From NCBI GenBank assembly GCA_023511325.1, contig JAIMBU010000051.1:1-9787 (forward strand): a DNA stretch of 9,787 nt, written 5' to 3'. Of the stretch, positions 6,258 to 9,787 are shown piece by piece. Each line of letters opens with the position of its first letter. Position 1 is the first letter of the stretch. The notes beneath the pieces were generated by a model. The model ran no database searches. It saw only the letters and a list, made by a program, of their open reading frames with translations, and was not told where the DNA came from. A program made the position numbers and the translations under genes. This DNA is from Gorillibacterium sp. Its GTDB lineage: Bacteria > Bacillota > Bacilli > Paenibacillales > NBRC-103111.

Positions 6258-6956
6258 ATGATTAAGCTCTACCCTGCAGCAGAGCGTTATTCCGTTGATC
6301 GCGGATGGTTGAGTAGCCACCTGAGTTTCTCTTTCGGCGAGTACTATGATCCCGCCAACACTGGATTTGGCGTCATGCGGGTATGTAACGAGGATACCCT
6401 TGAGCCTGGTCAAGGGTTTGGCCCTCATCCGCACAGCGATATGGAGGTCGTGACGATTGTGCTGGAAGGCGGAATCCGCCACGAGGATAGTCTTGGTCAC
6501 ACGGTGGTGACAACCGCAAACGGCATTCAGCGGATGACCGCTGGGAGCGGGATGATCCATGCCGAGTACAATGCATCTAAACAGGAACCGCTCCATATTC
6601 TGCAGCTATGGTTTATGCCGCGTGAACGCGGCTTACAGCCCTCTTTTGAAACACTTCAATTTGATCCTGAACATACCCTAGATTGCTTGCTTCCTGTAGT
6701 CTCCTCCGAGAAGTCAGAGCATACTGCCTTGATAAATCAAGATATGACGATCTACCTCAGTCGGACAGAGCAAGGCAATAAATACTTTTTTGAGCAAGCA
6801 GAAGGTCGACATGTCTTCCTTTTTGTGATTGAGGGAAATCTTTCTGTTCATGATGTACTAATGAACAAACAAGATACAGCTCGAATCGAAAACGTTAATG
6901 TCTTAACGATTCAAGCCAGTGAAACTACACATTTCATGTTGATTGACCTGCCTTAA
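6258..6956 (+). CDS. pirin-family bicupin protein (possible quercetin 2,3-dioxygenase)
   Basis: Cytoplasmic bicupin of 232 residues, the normal size for bacterial pirins such as E. coli YhhW. The four predicted metal ligands are present: His57 and His59 in GPHPHSDME, His101 and Glu103 in MIHAEYN, the same numbering as I recall for YhhW. The first cupin also holds GGIRHEDSLGH at 71-81 and IQRMTAGSGM at 90-99; the second cupin, from about residue 160, is less conserved, as usual. Some homologues cleave quercetin in vitro, but the physiological substrate of most is unknown. I start at the second ATG because AAGGAAGG ends nine bases before it, while the first ATG (6249) directly abuts that site. 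The downstream unknown gene follows after 23 bp and is probably cotranscribed. Confidence 0.9.
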   Translation: MIKLYPAAERYSVDRGWLSSHLSFSFGEYYDPANTGFGVMRVCNEDTLEPGQGFGPHPHSDMEVVTIVLEGGIRHEDSLGHTVVTTANGIQRMTAGSGMIHAEYNASKQEPLHILQLWFMPRERGLQPSFETLQFDPEHTLDCLLPVVSSEKSEHTALINQDMTIYLSRTEQGNKYFFEQAEGRHVFLFVIEGNLSVHDVLMNKQDTARIENVNVLTIQASETTHFMLIDLP

Positions 6957-6979
6957 GCAAAATCGAAGGAGGACTGGCT

Positions 6980-7312
6980 ATGATAGAAACTTTTCATGTT
7001 AAGCATGCGGTTGGGGGCCGGAGCTTTATCGATACAAGCAAGCAATCCTTCGATTACACAGTGGAGAATGTCGCCGACCGCTGGCTATTCACCATAACGA
7101 CTCCGCTTCTACCGAATATAGAAGAGCTGCTGAAGTGGAAGGACGAGCTGAATGTATTTCTTTTTCGGGAAGAGCCTGGCGAACCGATTGTAAAGCTATG
7201 GTTTTATGTTAAAGATGGTCCGGTGCATTATGACGCTGAGCGGCAGAAGCTGACGATTATCTCGCAAGGTCAGATTGAATATGTACCTGAGCGCTTCTCT
7301 TCACAGCCTTAA
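6980..7312 (+). CDS. hypothetical protein, 110 residues, in the pirin operon
   Basis: I do not recognise a family. The start is well supported by AAGGAGGA about seven bases upstream and by the short gap after the pirin gene. The protein is soluble, without signal peptide or membrane segments, and appears rich in alternating hydrophobic and polar stretches (RWLFTITTPLL, VKLWFYVKDG, KLTIISQGQIEYV), which suggests beta strands. An acidic helix-like segment NIEELLKWKDELN lies at about 46-58. No catalytic motif is evident and there are no Cys residues. Its 3' end overlaps the convergent gene by 12 bp, and no terminator is visible. Confidence 0.8.
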   Translation: MIETFHVKHAVGGRSFIDTSKQSFDYTVENVADRWLFTITTPLLPNIEELLKWKDELNVFLFREEPGEPIVKLWFYVKDGPVHYDAERQKLTIISQGQIEYVPERFSSQP

Positions 7313-7612
7313 GCGTTCAATTTCCTCGGAAACAACAAACCCAAGATCCTCGTTACCAAACATCGTTAAGATCCCGAGCACCGTCTCAGCTTCGATCTCT
7401 CCGGCCTCTTCCTTGGGAACAGTAAGTTCGATCCCCAATTGGAGCGCAGGGTTGTCCCCCTGAGTGGGATACGCACGTTTGTAGAGTTCAGCCGGATCAA
7501 GATCATGATTAACGCACCACTGGGCGAACACGAGGATCATCAGCTTCTCGTCCTTCTGATAATTACGGATCATCTGCTCTTCCATTTCCTTCTTATCCAT
7601 GTGCTCTTCCAT
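7301..7612 (-). CDS. hypothetical acidic protein, 103 residues
   Basis: Unrecognised small soluble protein. It opens with a Glu/Lys/Met-rich helix (MEEHMDKKEMEEQM), followed by NYQKDEKLMILVFAQWCVNHDLDP at about 18-40, a short turn region AYPTQGDNP, and LTVPKEEAGEIEAETVLGIL at 63-82. It ends FGNEDLGFVVSEEIERLRL. The acidic helix-rich pattern suggests a small cytoplasmic protein, perhaps a partner of another protein, but that is only inference. The ATG at 7610-7612 is preceded by GAGGGAGA at good spacing; a longer frame exists to 7870 but has no better start and would cover the coding region of the divergent IF3-like gene. It converges on and overlaps the pirin-operon gene by 12 bp. Confidence 0.8.
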   Translation of the reverse strand: MEEHMDKKEMEEQMIRNYQKDEKLMILVFAQWCVNHDLDPAELYKRAYPTQGDNPALQLGIELTVPKEEAGEIEAETVLGILTMFGNEDLGFVVSEEIERLRL

Positions 7613-7640
7613 TAAATAATCTCCCTCGGTGGTGAATGGC

Positions 7641-8117
7641 TTGTTAATCATGAATGACAAAATTAGAGCAGTTGAGGTCCAATTAACGGGTGTAAATGGT
7701 GAAGCTTTAGGTGTGATCCCAACCTCTGAAGCGCTTGCCCTGGCTAAAAAGCTCAAGGTGGATCTGGTTTGCACCTCTCTCTTAAGCAGTCCACCGCCCT
7801 GCAAGCTGGTCGGCGCAGGTACTGCCAAGCAAGAGGAACAGCAAGCGCGCAAGCTTGCGCGAGCTCCCAAGCTGAAGGAGATTCGCTTGACTCCTCATAT
7901 TGAAGACCACGATTACGATACCAAGAAAAGACAAGCGGAACGAACGCTAGAGGCTGGCGACTCTGTTCAACTCGTTGTAAGCGTTAAGGGTAAGGAAGGC
8001 GTTAAGGCCAAAGTACTGCTGGACACGCTACTCCAAGACTTAAGCCCACTCGGACGCAAAAAAACAGGTATTCAGCTAAGCGGCAAACAGGCTGCCGTGC
8101 AGGTCGACCCGTTGTGA
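7641..8117 (+). CDS. translation initiation factor IF3-like paralogue
   Basis: The protein resembles bacterial IF3 along its whole length. The N-domain has MNDKIRAVEVQL (matching VNDGIRAREVRL of Bacillus IF3), NGEALGVIPTSEALALAKK, VDLV and a PPPCKL motif at about 51-56. The linker is rich in Gln, Ala and Lys. The C-domain has LKEIRLTPHIEDHDYDTKKRQ at about 78-98, LEAGDSVQLVVSVKGKE, and a terminal block like that of IF3. IF3 binds the 30S subunit and controls start-codon and tRNA selection. This copy is diverged: the usual MDYGK after PPVCRI is replaced by VGAGT, and the protein is shorter (about 155-158 residues versus about 173). It lacks rpmI and rplT next to it, so it is probably a second IF3. 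The start is uncertain: a GGTGG site at 7628-7632 fits the TTG at 7641, while an ATG at 7650 begins the conserved region. The stop codon lies inside the terminator loop. Confidence 0.85.
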   Translation: MLIMNDKIRAVEVQLTGVNGEALGVIPTSEALALAKKLKVDLVCTSLLSSPPPCKLVGAGTAKQEEQQARKLARAPKLKEIRLTPHIEDHDYDTKKRQAERTLEAGDSVQLVVSVKGKEGVKAKVLLDTLLQDLSPLGRKKTGIQLSGKQAAVQVDPL

Positions 8118-8131
8118 GACGGGTCGCTTTT
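8105..8131 (+). terminator. rho-independent terminator overlapping the end of the IF3-like gene
   Basis: CGACCCGT (8105-8112) pairs exactly with ACGGGTCG (8119-8126), with loop TGTGAG and a following CTTTTT. The loop contains the TGA stop, so the stem's left arm codes for Asp-Pro of the C-terminus. It lacks a T-run for the other direction. Confidence 0.93.
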
Positions 8132-8213
8132 TCTAAATTAAGCCAGTGATCAGCTTAAGCTTGAACAAGTAAAAAACGTTATTCATTATTGTCTCACACA
8201 GAGTGAAATCATG

Positions 8214-9029
8214 CTAGTTCGTTACAGGTACGGCTCCGTAATATTCCTCAAGGGTAATCCCTCTGCTATAAATATCAGCAGCCATTTCTGTACCTACATA
8301 ACGGATATGCCAAGGCTCATAGTCAAAGCCGGTGATGTCTTCTTTCCCTTTAAGATAACGGATGATATAGCCATATTCATGGGCATGGGCTGCCAGCCAC
8401 TCGGCTTCCGGGGTACCTTCAAAACAAAACTCAGCCGCACAGACACCTGTACTACCCGACACGTCGATGGCAAGGCCCGTTTGATGTTCACTGTGACCGG
8501 GAACTGAACTGTACATCTTCGCCTTCTCTTCCCCGTCTTTCTTGACGTAGTTCTGGAATAAAACAGTTTGTGTTGCTTGCGAACGAAAGGCGGATACTCC
8601 ACCTAGGAAAATTCCATCCGCTTCTGCTCCGGCAAATAAATCCTCCAGCGCAGTTGCCGCCTCCTTACGCATCATCCGTTTCTCAATCTTGTCATCAAAA
8701 ATAAAATGTACATTCGGGTAGACCAGATCATCTGGTTTATAGTTGTCAGGCAAAGCAAGCTGCTTGTTCACAAGAACCGCAATGCTATCAGAATCTGTAT
8801 CCACAGGAACAGCGGAACTCCCGCCTGTTGCCGCATCACTGGACGGTGAATCTCCAGCTTCAGAGGGACTCTTGCTCGAATCTGCTGACGGCTTATCCGT
8901 TTGACTTGTTGGGGTAGTTGGTGCCCCGGTGGCGGCACTTTCCTTTTTACAGGCGGCCAAGGAGGTGAGCAGTAAAACAGCAAGGAGAAGACTCGCTATT
9001 AAACGATAAGAATTGCGGAATGCGTACAT
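8214..9029 (-). CDS. VanY-type D-alanyl-D-alanine carboxypeptidase lipoprotein
   Basis: Exported peptidase of 271 residues that trims the terminal D-Ala from peptidoglycan stem peptides. The N-terminus has a signal peptide (hydrophobic residues about 10-25) and a lipobox LAAC with Cys27, so it should be anchored to the outer face of the membrane. A Ser/Thr/Pro/Ala-rich linker follows (28-80). The peptidase domain has SAFRSQATQ at 146-154, GHSEHQTGLAIDV at 178-190 with predicted zinc ligands His182 and Asp189, and EPWHIRYVG at 238-246 with Glu238 and His241. Two Cys at 197 and 202 are close enough to form a disulfide. The start has AAGGAG about ten bases upstream. No vancomycin-resistance genes (vanH, vanA, vanX, or vanR/vanS) are adjacent, so this is more likely a housekeeping cell-wall enzyme than a resistance gene. 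Confidence 0.93.
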   Translation of the reverse strand: MYAFRNSYRLIASLLLAVLLLTSLAACKKESAATGAPTTPTSQTDKPSADSSKSPSEAGDSPSSDAATGGSSAVPVDTDSDSIAVLVNKQLALPDNYKPDDLVYPNVHFIFDDKIEKRMMRKEAATALEDLFAGAEADGIFLGGVSAFRSQATQTVLFQNYVKKDGEEKAKMYSSVPGHSEHQTGLAIDVSGSTGVCAAEFCFEGTPEAEWLAAHAHEYGYIIRYLKGKEDITGFDYEPWHIRYVGTEMAADIYSRGITLEEYYGAVPVTN

Positions 9030-9396
9030 CGATGATAGTCTCCTTCATAAAATCCGATTATTTTTTTGAGCTTGATGCCAATGCTTAAAAATTGTGCTTA
9101 CGGTTGGATTTTCTTTTTGCCTCAAGGGTTAGTTAAACCCGTTATAAAAGACGTTGATTTAAGACATAGTGTTGCACATTCCAACAAAATTTTGGCATAT
9201 CGTATGATGCTGCTTACTCTAAAAAGCCCTGTCCATTATCTACTTTCTAATATTGCCAACAAAAAACCGTCCGAAACCGGACGGTACAGGGGAGCAACGA
9301 TGCATTGCTTATGCTCTGATGTGTTTCGATCGGTATACCTCTAGCCTGTCTCAAGCGTTAGCCCTCTACATCTCTGCTTCTTATCCCAAGATTAAG
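9030..9396. other. intergenic region between the VanY-type gene and the BI-1 family gene
   Basis: A 367-bp stretch without a supported gene. It holds the terminator of the BI-1 gene at 9261-9284, a GGGTT/AACCC hairpin near 9125-9139 with no T-run, and AT-rich sequence upstream of the VanY-type gene. The plus-strand open frame at 9066-9344 has no ribosome site and crosses the terminator, so I treat it as chance. No clear -35/-10 pair for the VanY-type gene was found. Confidence 0.6.
9261..9284 (-). terminator. rho-independent terminator of the BI-1 family gene
   Basis: On the minus strand CCGTCCG (9278-9284), loop GTTT and CGGACGG (9267-9273) form a perfect 7-bp stem, followed by six T (9266-9261). 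It lies about 110 nt past the stop of the upstream membrane-protein gene, separating it from the VanY-type gene. Confidence 0.92.
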
Positions 9397-9787
9397 CTAG
9401 TCTCTGGATAGTCCGAGCAGACGTAGAACGAAGAGGAACAGGTTGATGAAGTCAAGGTATAGGTTGAGTACGGCAAGTGGAATCATTTCATCCGTGAGTC
9501 CACTCCTGTACTTGGAGATGTCATAGAGAATGAACCCTGAGAAGATAAGTGTGCCGCCGATGGCAATTCCCATACCAAGCGTTCCACCAAAGCCACCGGT
9601 GAACAATCCGATTACGCTAAAGCCGACCAAAGTAATCAGCCCCATGAAGAGGAAGCCACCGAGGAAGCTGAAGTCACGCTTAGAATAATAAGCATAAGCA
9701 GTCAGTCCGGCGAAGATCCCCGCTGTCACGAGAAAGGCTGTGTTAACAAGCGAAAAACCGCCTGTTTTGGAATAGAAGGCGATGGTT
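9397..9787 (-). CDS. Bax inhibitor-1/YccA family membrane protein, C-terminal part (cut at the window edge)
   Basis: Integral membrane protein; the frame runs in from the window edge, so the N-terminus is missing and 129 residues are visible. At least three hydrophobic stretches appear: near AFLVTAGIFAGLTAYAYY, FLFMGLITLVGFSVIGLF and LGMGIAIGGTLIFSGFILYD. The signature end LYDISKYRSGLTDE, then LNLYLDFINLFLFVLRLLG, is typical of the family. Both conserved Asp residues (ILYD and LYLD) are present; in Bacillus YetJ the equivalent pair forms the pH-sensing site that gates a calcium leak. The FSGFILYD segment resembles YbhL/YccA-type members at least as much as YetJ. The physiological role in bacteria is not settled. 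The GTG inside the frame is not the real start, since upstream codons keep the family pattern. A terminator follows its stop. Confidence 0.9.
   Translation of the reverse strand, partial: TIAFYSKTGGFSLVNTAFLVTAGIFAGLTAYAYYSKRDFSFLGGFLFMGLITLVGFSVIGLFTGGFGGTLGMGIAIGGTLIFSGFILYDISKYRSGLTDEMIPLAVLNLYLDFINLFLFVLRLLGLSRD

Noticed and set aside
7613..7870. Longer N-terminus of the 103-residue minus-strand gene
   Set aside because: It would lie antisense to the coding region of the IF3-like gene and loses the well-placed GAGGGAGA site at 7612.
8214..9029. Glycopeptide-resistance gene
   Set aside because: VanY-type motifs are present, but no vanH, vanA, vanX or two-component regulator is adjacent, and such peptidases are common in Bacillota cell-wall metabolism.
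9066..9344. Plus-strand 92-residue frame
   Set aside because: No ribosome site, no family resemblance, and it crosses the minus-strand terminator.

Overview
The window looks like chromosomal DNA of a low-to-mid GC Bacillota, most likely Paenibacillus or a close relative. The reasons are strong AAGGAGG-type ribosome binding sites, the yerC / dgkB / rlmCD gene set (in Bacillus these genes lie in the same chromosomal neighbourhood), a VanY-type lipoprotein peptidase and a VrrA/YqfQ-like glycine-rich protein. The genus is inferred from gene content, not proven. I see no rRNA, tRNA, CRISPR array, transposase or phage gene.

Left block (1-5348, genes on the minus strand, read right to left): yerC (TrpR-superfamily regulator), a candidate 48-residue small ORF ending 3 nt before dgkB, dgkB (lipid kinase), about 1.08 kb without a recognisable gene that holds five tandem 51-bp repeats, and rlmCD (23S rRNA uracil-5-methyltransferase). 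This rlmCD is far longer than usual: 828 residues with a roughly 350-residue basic, low-complexity N-terminal extension built on a 117-bp / 39-residue tandem repeat, a second acidic insert inside the iron-sulfur region, and a 3' end much richer in GC than the rest of the gene.

Middle block (5349-8134, mostly plus strand): a glycine-rich VrrA/YqfQ-like protein with its own terminator, then a promoter followed by a pirin-family cupin and a small unknown protein, probably one operon. A convergent 103-residue unknown gene overlaps the end of that operon by 12 bp. Divergent from it, and starting only a few tens of bases away, is a diverged paralogue of translation initiation factor IF3. It stands alone, without the rpmI-rplT partners of normal infC, and is the most interesting protein-level item in the window.

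Right block (8214-9787, minus strand): a VanY-type D-alanyl-D-alanine carboxypeptidase lipoprotein, a 367-bp gap containing a clear minus-strand terminator, and the C-terminal part of a Bax inhibitor-1/YccA-family membrane protein cut by the window edge.

Most of the genes are housekeeping. The unusual items are the repeat-expanded methyltransferase, the intergenic 51-bp repeat array with diverged inverted copies beside it, the IF3-like paralogue, and two genes whose stop codons sit in the loop of their own terminator hairpins.
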